Positions 52,773 to 62,103 of a stretch of DNA of 64,000 nt are shown here, piece by piece. Position numbers and translations under genes: made by a program. The DNA lies in assembly GCF_036416795.1 (NCBI RefSeq), contig NZ_CP143867.1, positions 3,774,001-3,838,000 on the forward strand, written 5' to 3'. Numbering within the stretch: position 1 is the stretch's first letter; each line of letters starts with the position of its first letter. Source of the DNA: Bacteroides sp. MSB163 (lineage in GTDB: Bacteria > Bacteroidota > Bacteroidia > Bacteroidales > Bacteroidaceae). A model generated the notes under the pieces. It had not been told where the DNA came from and ran no database searches. It saw nothing but the letters and a program-made list of their open reading frames with translations.

Positions 52773-55298
52773 TTATAGGTCAACAACTGTGATTCCTGCG
52801 CCACCGAATTGCACATGCTCATCGGCAAAGTGTCTGATACCGGGAACTGTTTGCAGGTACTGGCGGATAAGTGTACGCAAAATGCCCGTGCCTGTTCCGT
52901 GAAGAATGCGTACGCGGGACATCCCAACGAGGATGGCATCGTCAATAAAGTAGGTCACTGCCTGCAAAGCTTCATCACCCCGCATACCGCGTACGTCGAT
53001 GTCTTGTTTGAAGTTCAGCTTCTTTTCGTACATACTGTCCTGCGTCTGGTTGCTGACGAATGTGCTTTTGGTAGAACTGTCTACCTTTTGCGGAACAGTG
53101 TTTGTACGCTCCAGACGTTCCACTTTAATGGTAGTCTTTATACTGCCGAATGCTATAACGGCATTTTTTCCATTTACTTCCAGAACTTCGCCTACTGAAT
53201 TCTGTCCTTTTATCTTCACCATCGCTCCCGGCACAATGCTTGCCAGGCGCTCTGCTTCCTGCTTGGCTTTTTGCGCAGCCTGCTCCTGCGCTGATAATCC
53301 GCTATCAGTATCTTTTCTTTTCTTTTCTTTTTTACGATTCTGCTTTTCCTGCAATTTCTGCATTTTACGGGCTATTTTCTCCTCCTGTTCTTTAGAGGCA
53401 AGAGCTTCCATCGATTGACGGAATTCCGTCAACTCCTGGCGTGCCTGGCGAGTCTTTTCTTTTTCAGCCTGTGCTTCCTTAATGGTACGGATGGTATTCT
53501 CAATTCGGGCATTGGCCTCTTGTACCAGTTGTTCTGCTTCTTCCTTGGCTTTTTTTATAATCTCCTTGCGAGATTTTTGTAAGTCCTCCATTTCTGCCTG
53601 ATAACGGGCGATGGTGTCTTCCATATGCTTCTCGCGTTGGCGGATGGTCTGGCGTTTGCCTTCCCAGTATCGCTTGTCGCGTACAATGTCTTGCAGGTAT
53701 TTATCAGCATTGATGTATTCACTACCCACAATTTCGGATGCGTCAGCAATCACATCTTCCGGAAGACCGATCTTCCTGGCTATTTCTACGGCAAATGAAC
53801 TTCCGGGGTTACCGATCTGAAGTTGGAATAAGGCCTGCATCAGGTGGCGGTCATATAGCATAGCTCCATTTACTACCCCTTCATGGTCTTCGGCAAAGTG
53901 CTTCAGATTCTGGTAGTGTGTAGTAATAATACCGAAGGTTAATTTTTGGTTGAAACGTTTCAGTACGGCTTCGGCTATGGCACCACCGATTTGAGGTTCT
54001 GTTCCGCCGCCGAATTCATCGATCAGGATGAGGCTGCGTTCATTACAGTTCTTCATCATTATCTTCATATTGGTAAGATGAGAAGAATAGGTACTCAAAT
54101 CATCTTCAATGGATTGTTCGTCACCTATATCAATGAATATGTTGCTGAAAATACCCGCATGGCTGCGTTCGTGCATGGGAATGAGCATACCACATTGCAG
54201 CATATACTGCAATAACCCTACTGTTTTGAGACAAACGGACTTACCACCGGCGTTTGGACCGGATATAATCAATATGCGCTGTTTCTCGGTTAGTTCTATA
54301 TCGAGGGGAACTACCTTTTTCCCATGTTTGGAGAGGGAGAGTTGCAGTAACGGATGGACTGCCATGGTCCAATCCAGTAAGCGCGTATTCTCAAGCGCGG
54401 GTTTTATACCGGATATTTGCAGGGCAAACAAGCTCTTGGCACGGATAAAGTCTATCTCGGCAAGGAATTCGTAGGACTGCAATACCTCGGGAATAGAAGG
54501 ACGCAGCAGATTGGAGAATTCCACCAGAATACGGATAATCTCTCTACGCTCATCTCCTTCCAATTCACGGATACGGTTGTTGGCTTCCACTACCTCGGCA
54601 GGTTCTATGAACACGGTTTTTCCACTTGCCGATTCGTCATGCACGATACCTTTTATCTTCCGTTTCAATCCCGGAGCAACCGGAATTACCAGACGTCCGT
54701 CACGCATAGTAGGAGTAACATCTTTGTCTACCACACCCTCGGATTGGGCGTTGCGCAGGATACCATTCAATGAACGGGAAATACTGTTCATGGTGTTTGT
54801 CAATTCCCGGCGGATACGTGCCAGTTCGGATGAAGCATTGTCTTTTATCTTTCCGTAAGGTGAAAGTATATTATTTATCTTCTGGATCAATTGCGGGAAT
54901 GCCAGGATATCTTTGGCGAGATTCCGAAGGCAAGGGTAGGGGGAATCTTCCTCCTCCATATCTTCTTTTTCCAGAAAGCGTACGATGTCCCGTATCGTTT
55001 CCAGCGAACGGCGTAAGTCGAAAAGTTCCTGTTCGTCCAGATACATTCCTTCCACGCGTATTCGTTTGAGGGATGGACGGACGTCGAAAAAATACTGTGC
55101 GGGGAAGTTGTCTTCTTCCTGTATGATGCGTACGAATTCAGTCACGAGGTTCAGGCGCTCCTCCACTTCCTCAAAGTGATCGGAGAATGCCATATCGGTA
55201 ACTCGTTCGACGCCTAACGTACTAAGGCATTTTTCACTTAGTAACTGGCGTATTTGGTCGAAACCTATTTTATATTCAAAGTTCTGCGGGTATATCAT
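52773..55298 (-). CDS. mutS2: MutS2 endonuclease/ATPase
   Basis: 841 aa. MutS core and ATPase with Walker A I-S-G-P-N-A-G-G-K-S and Walker B I-L-I-D-E-F-G-G-G-T; long coiled coil (about residues 520-640); Smr nuclease domain at the C-terminus (D-I-D-V-R-G-M-R and I-L-H-G-T-G-T-G). Acts on branched DNA or stalled, collided ribosomes. Confidence 0.95.
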   Translation of the reverse strand: MIYPQNFEYKIGFDQIRQLLSEKCLSTLGVERVTDMAFSDHFEEVEERLNLVTEFVRIIQEEDNFPAQYFFDVRPSLKRIRVEGMYLDEQELFDLRRSLETIRDIVRFLEKEDMEEEDSPYPCLRNLAKDILAFPQLIQKINNILSPYGKIKDNASSELARIRRELTNTMNSISRSLNGILRNAQSEGVVDKDVTPTMRDGRLVIPVAPGLKRKIKGIVHDESASGKTVFIEPAEVVEANNRIRELEGDERREIIRILVEFSNLLRPSIPEVLQSYEFLAEIDFIRAKSLFALQISGIKPALENTRLLDWTMAVHPLLQLSLSKHGKKVVPLDIELTEKQRILIISGPNAGGKSVCLKTVGLLQYMLQCGMLIPMHERSHAGIFSNIFIDIGDEQSIEDDLSTYSSHLTNMKIMMKNCNERSLILIDEFGGGTEPQIGGAIAEAVLKRFNQKLTFGIITTHYQNLKHFAEDHEGVVNGAMLYDRHLMQALFQLQIGNPGSSFAVEIARKIGLPEDVIADASEIVGSEYINADKYLQDIVRDKRYWEGKRQTIRQREKHMEDTIARYQAEMEDLQKSRKEIIKKAKEEAEQLVQEANARIENTIRTIKEAQAEKEKTRQARQELTEFRQSMEALASKEQEEKIARKMQKLQEKQNRKKEKKRKDTDSGLSAQEQAAQKAKQEAERLASIVPGAMVKIKGQNSVGEVLEVNGKNAVIAFGSIKTTIKVERLERTNTVPQKVDSSTKSTFVSNQTQDSMYEKKLNFKQDIDVRGMRGDEALQAVTYFIDDAILVGMSRVRILHGTGTGILRTLIRQYLQTVPGIRHFADEHVQFGGAGITVVDL

Positions 55299-55411
55299 GT
55301 TGCAAAAGTACGATTTATTCGTGAAAAAAATAGCAGGAAGTTTGTAGATTTAAAAATGATTTGTACCTTTGCACCGCTTTAAGAGAAAAGCACTTCTTGA
55401 AAGAGGAGTTT

Positions 55412-55496
55412 GGAGAGGTGGCAGAGTGGTCGATTGCGGCGGTCTTGAAAACCGTTGTACTGCGAGGTACCCGGGGTTCGAATCCCTGTCTCTCCG
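55412..55496 (+). tRNA. tRNA-Ser(TGA)
   Basis: Acceptor GGAGAGG/TCTCTCC, long variable arm, T-loop TTCGAAT, anticodon loop CTTGAAA with anticodon TGA at 55446-55448, discriminator G; no encoded CCA. It reads the codon UCA, not UGA. The integrase 240 bases downstream makes its 3' end the likely attachment site of ICE-2. Confidence 0.95.
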
Positions 55497-55686
55497 CTGG
55501 AAAGAATTGCAAAACAAAGAAAATCCCTGTAAATTAATACTTTACGGGGATTTTTTGTTTTTGGTGCATAGCAAAAATAAGCATATCAAAGCATTCTTTC
55601 GGTGTACTATTCGGTGTACCTGTTTGCTTTCAATGTCAGGTACACCTATTAAGTAAATAATTCATTGTTTATCAGTATTTTGCATC

Positions 55687-55717
55687 TTGACTTGTTGCTC
55701 TTGGAAATTTAGTTTTG
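55687..55717 (+). promoter_or_regulatory. probable integrase promoter
   Basis: TTG at 55687-55689, 20-base spacer, TAGTTTTG at 55710-55717; 19 bases before the integrase ATG. Confidence 0.55.
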
Positions 55718-55735
55718 TGATTAAAAACAAGTAAG

Positions 55736-56947
55736 ATGGAAAGAACAACATTTTGTCTATTGTTCTACATTCGTAGGACGAAATTGAATCGGAACGGTGA
55801 GGCTCCGATAATGATGAGAATTACAGTGAATGGAGTCCGGGTTGACGCTTCAGTGAAGAAAACAATTCTTCCGGAATTTTGGAGTGTGGCAAAAGGAAAG
55901 GCTCTGGAAAAGAAGCGTGAGTACAAGGAACTAAATCTGTATCTTGATTCTATCCGTTTGAGGATAATGAAAATACAGCGTGAACTGGAAATAGAAGGTG
56001 TAGCGGTTTCTGCCGGCAGTGTCCTGGAGCGTTTTTTGGGTAAGGATGCCCCCGTACAACGTACTCTGTTTGAGGTTTTCCGTGAACATAATGATAAATG
56101 CGCCCAATTGTCCGGTACGGACATGGCGCCTGCAACCGTGCAGCGTTATGAGACATCCTTGAAGCATACTCAGGATTTTGTCTGGGAGACATATCATAAG
56201 AAAGATATTCTTTTGGATGAAGTTTCCCGCCAGTTTGTTGAGGATTACGAGTTCTGGCTTAAAACCTCGAAAAAGTGTTGTCATAATACAGCCACCAAGT
56301 ATCTGAAGAACTTCAAGAAGATTATCCGTATCGCTTTGGCCAAGGGATGGATGAAGAATGATCCGTTTTTGGAAATCAGGTTCTCGTTGGATAAGGTGGA
56401 GCCGGACTTCTTGGAAGATTCGGAAATCCGAAAACTGATTTCAAAGGAGATTGATATTCCACGGCTGAGTCAGGTGCGGGATATTTTTGTGTTCTGTTGT
56501 TTCACTGGTTTGGCCTTTTCGGATATTCACGGATTGAGAAAGGAGCATATTGTGGAGGACTCGAATGGTGTCAGGTGGATACGAAAGGGGAGACAGAAGA
56601 CCAAAATCATGTGCAACATTCCATTGATGGAAATACCGTTAAAGATATTGGAGAAGTATTCCACCAATGAATATTGCAGGAAACATGGTGTACTTTTTCC
56701 GGTGCTTTGTAATCAAAAAATGAACGCGTACCTCAAGGAACTGGCTGATATTTGTGGTATTAAAAAAACATTGACCACTCATGTTGCGCGTCATACTTTT
56801 GCCACTTTTGCCTTGGCCAATGGTGTCTCGATAGAGAGCGTTGCTAAGATGTTAGGACATACCAATGTTCAGATGACTCGTCATTATGCGCGTGTGTTAG
56901 ATCGTACAATAATACGTGAGGTATCACAAATAAAGGTTGACTTTTAA
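55736..56947 (+). CDS. tyrosine recombinase/integrase of ICE-2
   Basis: 403 aa. N-terminal arm-binding domain (R-T-K-L-N-R-N-G-E-A-P-I), SAM-like core-binding domain, catalytic domain with F-T-G-L-A-F-S-D-I, H-V-A-R-H-T-F-A, L-G-H-T-N and Y-A-R-V (tyrosine). Bacteroidales type. Position after tRNA-Ser indicates site-specific integration there; I could not see the repeated attachment sequence at the other end, which is outside the window. Confidence 0.9.
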   Translation: MERTTFCLLFYIRRTKLNRNGEAPIMMRITVNGVRVDASVKKTILPEFWSVAKGKALEKKREYKELNLYLDSIRLRIMKIQRELEIEGVAVSAGSVLERFLGKDAPVQRTLFEVFREHNDKCAQLSGTDMAPATVQRYETSLKHTQDFVWETYHKKDILLDEVSRQFVEDYEFWLKTSKKCCHNTATKYLKNFKKIIRIALAKGWMKNDPFLEIRFSLDKVEPDFLEDSEIRKLISKEIDIPRLSQVRDIFVFCCFTGLAFSDIHGLRKEHIVEDSNGVRWIRKGRQKTKIMCNIPLMEIPLKILEKYSTNEYCRKHGVLFPVLCNQKMNAYLKELADICGIKKTLTTHVARHTFATFALANGVSIESVAKMLGHTNVQMTRHYARVLDRTIIREVSQIKVDF

Positions 56948-57500
56948 TAAGTAGATTGATAAAAAGATGAGAAAAGTGCTATTTGTGTATATAAAGTTGA
57001 AATACAATCGTTTCTTTATTTCAACTATACTCTATGACTGAGAAAGTAATAAGGATTTTTTGATGTAATTATTCTATTTTGGTTGTATGGTGTTTAGAAT
57101 AATTACTTTGAGAGAACCAACAGCTTGCTACGATATAATATCAGTCGACTCAGCAACCATGAAAGTCTTATAGCTTGGTTGCTGTGTTGAAAGCTCATTA
57201 AAAAGGAAGTATTATATTAAAGATCAGGTTATGTTCTCATTTGCATTAGTCTATTAAAATTATAACAGTAGAATATTGAATATTTGTATCCTATGATAAT
57301 GAAAGAAATTTGTAAAAGAATTGCCCACTTGTTTATGGGTATAATAGAGTATATATAGTAAAATATATATGTATAGTTTTTGGGGTGTTTTCAATTAGAT
57401 TACTACAAAAAAAATGAATACCAACTAACTAACAATGCTTTGAGTATAAATTGGTAGGTTGATTTTTCTGATTTACTGAGTATTTCAGATTGATGTGAAA
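56948..57500. other. 550-base AT-rich intergenic region
   Basis: No gene or clear signal seen between the integrase and the converging RES-domain gene. Confidence 0.5.
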
Positions 57501-58349
57501 TTATTCTGATATTTTATATTTTCCTAAATAGTCGATGAACTCAACTTCATTATTACGTATTCTCAATAGTCGATGATCAAAATCACTTCCAATTTTGTCT
57601 CTAGCATCTAACTTTATATTTTCAATTTTTATTTCACGAGATGATATAGGCTCGCATTTTTTGTAATTATATATGGTTAAATTGATTCCATCATTGTGGA
57701 GTGAACTGCTAAAGCGAATTCCGTCATATCCTAAACTCTTAATATATTCAGAGATAATTTGAGATGGGATATAGTCATCTGGATTATTGGTAGGAAATGA
57801 GAATGCGCCTTGAATGTATGATAATATTAATTGTTCTTTGGATTTTGCTCTATCTGGAATTCTGTAATCGATGACCAAATCTGCTAGAGTTAAATTTTCT
57901 TTTACGGTTATTTCAGCAAGATTTATATTATCGGTAAGTAATGGACGCACTTCGAATATGGCAGTAACGGGGCTTTCTGCCATATATAAATACCGGATAA
58001 ATTTAGGGTTGGCTCGCCCGTCCCGAACAAAATTATGATTGGGAGGAATAAATGATGCTTCTTTAACAAGACCTCTAAATCGATTGGATTCATTAAAATA
58101 TCCACTATGATTATTGTTCTTATTACAGAATATTTTTAAAGAATGATCTTTGAGGGCCTTTTCATCAATGATACGAGCTCTATAATATATTGTATTAATT
58201 TTAATATTGAGTGTATGCTCTGAAATGTATTTTTTTAATATTTCAAGCAATGGATGAGTGATGAAGAATCTATTTTTGTGATAAACTTCATCTTTGAAAG
58301 AATTCCATAATTCATAGGTTTCTATTTCTAATTGGGTTCTATTATCCAT
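57501..58349 (-). CDS. RES-domain protein (NAD-degrading toxin-like)
   Basis: 282 aa. RES-type pattern: I-Y-Y-R-A-R-I (Arg), L-Y-M-A-E-S-P-V-T-A (Glu) and S-E-Y-I-K-S-L-G-Y-D-G-I-R-F-S-S-S. RES toxins cleave NAD+. The usual Xre-type antitoxin gene is not next to it, and the N-terminal 80 residues look like an added domain, so a defence effector rather than a plain toxin-antitoxin pair is possible. AT-rich cargo of ICE-2. Confidence 0.75.
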   Translation of the reverse strand: MDNRTQLEIETYELWNSFKDEVYHKNRFFITHPLLEILKKYISEHTLNIKINTIYYRARIIDEKALKDHSLKIFCNKNNNHSGYFNESNRFRGLVKEASFIPPNHNFVRDGRANPKFIRYLYMAESPVTAIFEVRPLLTDNINLAEITVKENLTLADLVIDYRIPDRAKSKEQLILSYIQGAFSFPTNNPDDYIPSQIISEYIKSLGYDGIRFSSSLHNDGINLTIYNYKKCEPISSREIKIENIKLDARDKIGSDFDHRLLRIRNNEVEFIDYLGKYKISE

Positions 58350-58960
58350 AATTTATGAAGAGTATTTTAAGCGTATGAAGCTATGTGATTTAATATAACT
58401 TGGAATTTTAGCACTGTATATAAATGTTGAAAATATAGGTAACGATTTAGTTACCAAAGCCTTGCTTTAAGTTATACAGTTTTGCATAAAAATAAATAAT
58501 TTTGTATACAAAGATAGGGAATAGTTGAATTGTAAACAAATATATTCATATGTGTTTTTAATTGAAGAAATTACTATTCCAGTGTCATAATAAAAAACAA
58601 GTGTTTTTTACCTTTTTAATATTTTGCTATATGCAAACTGAAAATCAATCATTTCTCTATTTGTTTCTGCCAAATTTTAATTACTTTTGCAAACAAGGTC
58701 TTTTCCATAGAGCAAGGACAAAGCACAGTAAAAAATAGGTTAAGGTTCAAGTATCTATTACGCTTGCTTTTCATGAGGTTGCTGCTCTTCTTATATGTAA
58801 AAGAACTATTTATGAGCCTATATTAGTTGCTTGTATGAATGATACACAGTGATAGAAGCCGAGATGTAAGCTCTTAAATTGAAAGACTCATGTGTCAGAG
58901 ATAAAAAATAAAATACACCGTTAAGCAAATATTGCTACAAAAAATATTAGTGAATCAATT
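58350..58960. other. 610-base intergenic region with one promoter
   Basis: No gene seen. TTTG 58660-58663, 18-base spacer, TACTTTTG 58682-58689 forms a rightward Bacteroides promoter. The sequence after it (TTTTCCATAG, then GGTTAAGGTTCAAG) resembles the start of the small RNA at 21317, so a similar leader is possible. Confidence 0.5.
58660..58689 (+). promoter_or_regulatory. Bacteroides promoter towards the PIN-like gene
   Basis: TTTG, 18 bases, TACTTTTG; leaves a leader of about 265 bases. Confidence 0.6.
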
Positions 58961-60823
58961 ATGGTGAATGAAAACCTTTTAGCTACATATTCATTACTAT
59001 CTTTTATAAGAGATACGTATGGCAGTGAATGTAACGAAAGTCTTACACAACTTTTCGTTCCATTAATTAAGGAAACTCTAAATAGGATGTTACGGAAGAA
59101 GGGGACAGCAATAATGGGTAAAGACTATTCTGAGATTTTCGATTCTGTAAGAGAGAATTTTCAAATAGAAATACCAATTCCTGTGATTATTACCTTAATG
59201 CCACAGGTTTGCAAATATTCGGGAGGTAGTTTTACTCTAAATAGTGATCATTCGTTTATTATTGATTCAGAATGTACATCTACGATTACTGAAGATTATC
59301 AAAACCAAAAAAAACTAATAAAAAAACTAGCAAACAACTACAAAATCTATTGTAAGGGACGCAATGTACCTTACGATTTTGAAGAGCTTGTGACTTTTAT
59401 TCAAGATCAAAAGAATCGAATCTTTAACGATCAGTCCACTGCCATCTATAATCAATCATATCACGTTTCAAAGTATGTTTATGATAGAATAAAAAAGAAA
59501 GACTTTTATTTCGATATCATTTGTAGCATTTATCTTGGTGGAATTATTTCCTCTTATTTTAAATTTAAAATAAAAGATCGTATTATTGATACAGAATTAT
59601 TAGTTGATACCAATTTTTATATCAGTTTAATTGAACTTAATACTGAAGAATCTTATGCTGCTTGTAAACAATTATACGACTTGACTATTGCGATGGGATT
59701 CCGTTACTCAATCCTTGAAACAACAGTAGAACAGATTCGTATTTTATTATCTAGTAAAGTCAGACAGTTTAAGTCTAAAGATTTATTTGCAACATTGGAT
59801 GTTGCTGATATACTTTCTGCATGTGGTAGACGCGGTCTGGATCGCTCTTTTCTAGAAGCATGCAAGGATAATCTGAAGAACGATCTTTCAGAAAAAGGAA
59901 TTTCTATTGTATACAACCAGAATATTCGAGCACTTTATGAAAAGACGGGTAAATCAAAAGATTTGCAGACTCTCACCAATATTCGTGGAAATAGAGAAAG
60001 TGCTTTTAATGATTTATTAGCTCAGGAATATGTTGCGTATAAACGAAAAGATAAAATTATAGCAGAATTTAACGATGTGAACTGTTGGTTTTTAAACAAC
60101 TCCTATTCTGTTAATAGGAAAGAAAAGAGCCTACCTGTCTGGCAGAGAATTAGCATTACTGCTTCTGATTTGCTTGTGTTACTATGGCTTGCAAATCCGT
60201 CTCTTTCTATTGGAAATAGCAAAAGTATGCTTGCAATGACAAGTCTTTCTGCTAATGTGATTAAATACCGTTCTGAACATTATCCGTCTCATAAGGTTAT
60301 TTGCAAAATACAAGATAGAATTGCAAGATTACAAATAGAAAATAATATAAGTGAAGCATCTATTGCCAAGTTATGTATTAGAATGTCAGAAGGTGAAATT
60401 GATCGGAATGAAGCTGATAGATTATTAACATTGTCATCTCCGGCGTTGTTAGAATATATCAATCGAGCTACAAAGAATGAAGATATTTATCTCGAAACTT
60501 CAGAAAAGAATGAGATATTATCTAGTGAAAACAATTCTTTAAAAGCCCAATTGGAGGATAAATGTATTGAAAACAAACTTATGAAAATGAGAGTATGGGG
60601 AGTGGCATACGCTATTATTGTTACTGTAGTCTATTGGTTGGGGATAAAATATGTGAATCCCAGTCCAATAACTTGGTATGAATATTTGGGTCATATAATA
60701 TATTGGCTTGTTACCACAGTTTGTGTAAATTGGTATAATCACATGTACTTTGTGAATGGTATAATTTCTTTTTTCAAGCGAGATTTGATAATTAAGAAGA
60801 TTAGTGAAAATTATCCTGTATAA
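58961..60823 (+). CDS. large PIN-like protein with C-terminal membrane anchor
   Basis: 620 aa, no named family recognised. Around residue 212 L-L-V-D-T-N-F-Y-I-S-L-I-E-L looks like the first acidic motif of a PIN nuclease; I-L-E-T-T-V-E-Q-I-R and later S-D-L-L-V-L-L-W-L could supply further acidic residues. A coiled coil (about 515-540) precedes two membrane helices near the C-terminus (W-G-V-A-Y-A-I-I-V-T-V-V and L-G-H-I-I-Y-W-L-V-T-T-V). A membrane-tethered RNase suits a phage-defence or abortive-infection role; inferred from domain type and from lying with a RES protein on a mobile element. Confidence 0.55.
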   Translation: MVNENLLATYSLLSFIRDTYGSECNESLTQLFVPLIKETLNRMLRKKGTAIMGKDYSEIFDSVRENFQIEIPIPVIITLMPQVCKYSGGSFTLNSDHSFIIDSECTSTITEDYQNQKKLIKKLANNYKIYCKGRNVPYDFEELVTFIQDQKNRIFNDQSTAIYNQSYHVSKYVYDRIKKKDFYFDIICSIYLGGIISSYFKFKIKDRIIDTELLVDTNFYISLIELNTEESYAACKQLYDLTIAMGFRYSILETTVEQIRILLSSKVRQFKSKDLFATLDVADILSACGRRGLDRSFLEACKDNLKNDLSEKGISIVYNQNIRALYEKTGKSKDLQTLTNIRGNRESAFNDLLAQEYVAYKRKDKIIAEFNDVNCWFLNNSYSVNRKEKSLPVWQRISITASDLLVLLWLANPSLSIGNSKSMLAMTSLSANVIKYRSEHYPSHKVICKIQDRIARLQIENNISEASIAKLCIRMSEGEIDRNEADRLLTLSSPALLEYINRATKNEDIYLETSEKNEILSSENNSLKAQLEDKCIENKLMKMRVWGVAYAIIVTVVYWLGIKYVNPSPITWYEYLGHIIYWLVTTVCVNWYNHMYFVNGIISFFKRDLIIKKISENYPV

Positions 60824-61165
60824 ATTCTATATTTTGTAGTGAGGTGAGATGGGGGAATATTCTGAATAAGTTTCAGTAGATGATGTGTAGATATTTATTT
60901 AGGTGTTTAAAATGAGGTGAAATAAACTTAGTTCAAAGATATAAGCGAGAATATTTATAAAGAAGCTATTGATAGATATAGTGATTAATATTCTTCGTGT
61001 TCGCCTACTTTGGGTGTTTAATAAAATTTTGAGAATAGAGAACGATATTACCTTGCATTAAGAATTCCAATGTAAATATAGGTGTTTCTTAAATTTATAG
61101 TGATTACTTTTGTAGGTATTTATTGTATTATCTAATAATAAACGCAATATTAAATATTTGCTTCT
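60824..61165. other. 340-base AT-rich intergenic region
   Basis: Nothing supported between the PIN-like gene and the terminator at the edge of the conserved element end. Confidence 0.5.
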
Positions 61166-61167
61166 TT

Positions 61168-61200
61168 AAGAATGGCCGGAAATTGTTTCTGGCCATTCTT
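61168..61200 (+). terminator. terminator at the edge of the conserved ICE-2 end
   Basis: AAGAATGGCC/GGCCATTCTT, 13-base loop, then a T-rich tract. It insulates the HTH genes from cargo transcripts; the ICE-1 copy has a different hairpin in this place. Confidence 0.65.
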
Positions 61201-61235
61201 TTATTTCATTTTGTCGTTTCCTGTCTTTTTTTGGC

Positions 61236-61258
61236 GGTTGCTCAACGGTTGAGTAACC
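61236..61258. promoter_or_regulatory. 23-base palindrome, copy of the ICE-1 operator
   Basis: Identical (inverted) to 20716-20738, about 60 bases upstream of the HTH gene. Confidence 0.55.
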
Positions 61259-61315
61259 AACGGCCTTATAATATCTCCGTAATATTGCACCGTAAACAAT
61301 AAAAACAAGGTCATT

Positions 61316-61621
61316 ATGAACAACAGAAGAACTGCACCGGGTGGGCAGATGACCCACATGCTCAGTGCCATACTCGCCAAAGTAACCAGCATTGAGAAGT
61401 TATTGGCTCCTGCCATACATAACTTGCCCGACAGCGAGATACTGGATTCAAAAGGCGTGCGCCTGCTTACCAAGATGTCCGACAGGACACTTCTTAGACG
61501 CCGCAATGACGGTTCGTTGCCTTTCCACCGTGACAAGGGGAAGATTTACTACCGCCGTTCGGACGTGCTGCGTGCCATGCTGCTGGAAAAAGAAGAACAC
61601 TTTAAAAATAAAAGGTTATGA
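61316..61621 (+). CDS. HTH_17/excisionase-like protein, ICE-2 copy
   Basis: 101 aa, nearly identical to the protein at 20362-20658 (G-V-R-L-L-T-K-M-S-D-R-T-L-L-R-R-R). Here the stop is TGA overlapping the next ATG (ATGA), where ICE-1 has TAA and a small gap, so TGA still ends a gene in this element. Confidence 0.7.
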   Translation: MNNRRTAPGGQMTHMLSAILAKVTSIEKLLAPAIHNLPDSEILDSKGVRLLTKMSDRTLLRRRNDGSLPFHRDKGKIYYRRSDVLRAMLLEKEEHFKNKRL

Positions 61622-61947
61622 GAAAGATGATTAAGGTTGAAAGCGGCTTGTTCGCCGCACTCGTGAGAAGTTACAAGAAGTCCCTCAACATGCTGGCCGT
61701 GCTGCAACATATCTGCGAGGACAACAGTGTCGAACTCTCCATGCTGCCCGATGAGGTTTGTGAGCTGATAAACCTCGACCCGGCAGAGATTGAGAAACAG
61801 CGTCTGAGCGGGCGTCTGCGTTTTGCAGAAGAGGAGAACGGGACCAGGCATTATTCGATTGTGGATATAATCAATCTGAAGGATTCCATTGACTGGAAGG
61901 TTATTAACAGACAGGTGGAGAGCCTTTCCTTTGAGGAAGAGGAATGA
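61618..61947 (+). CDS. small HTH-type element protein, ICE-2 copy
   Basis: 109 aa, close copy of 20027-20356, same ending F-E-E-E-E and TGA stop. Sequence after the TGA differs completely between copies if read in frame, which marks this TGA as a true stop. Confidence 0.65.
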   Translation: MRKMIKVESGLFAALVRSYKKSLNMLAVLQHICEDNSVELSMLPDEVCELINLDPAEIEKQRLSGRLRFAEEENGTRHYSIVDIINLKDSIDWKVINRQVESLSFEEEE

Positions 61948-61977
61948 CGGAATGGCTTTCTTCCCTTTACAGACAAG

Positions 61978-62088
61978 GGTATGGCCGGCAGGCCGGATTT
62001 ATCCGGATGCCGGCCATACCTTTGTCCTTTCCTGAAAAGCGGCTCTTTGCGGCAGACTGCGGAAGCGCAGCTTCCGGGGTTGCCGCAA
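61978..62088. terminator. hairpin pair, ICE-2 version with compensating changes
   Basis: GGTATGGCCGGCA/TGCCGGCCATACC (61978-61990, 62008-62020) and TTGCGGCA/TGCCGCAA (62047-62054, 62081-62088). Both differ from ICE-1 in paired positions yet keep pairing. Confidence 0.6.
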
Positions 62089-62103
62089 TGTGCCGCGGGA
62101 AAC

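Noticed and set aside
55412..55496. tRNA with anticodon TGA as a possible UGA suppressor
   Set aside because: Anticodon UGA pairs with the serine codon UCA. A UGA suppressor would need anticodon UCA. I found no such tRNA in the window.
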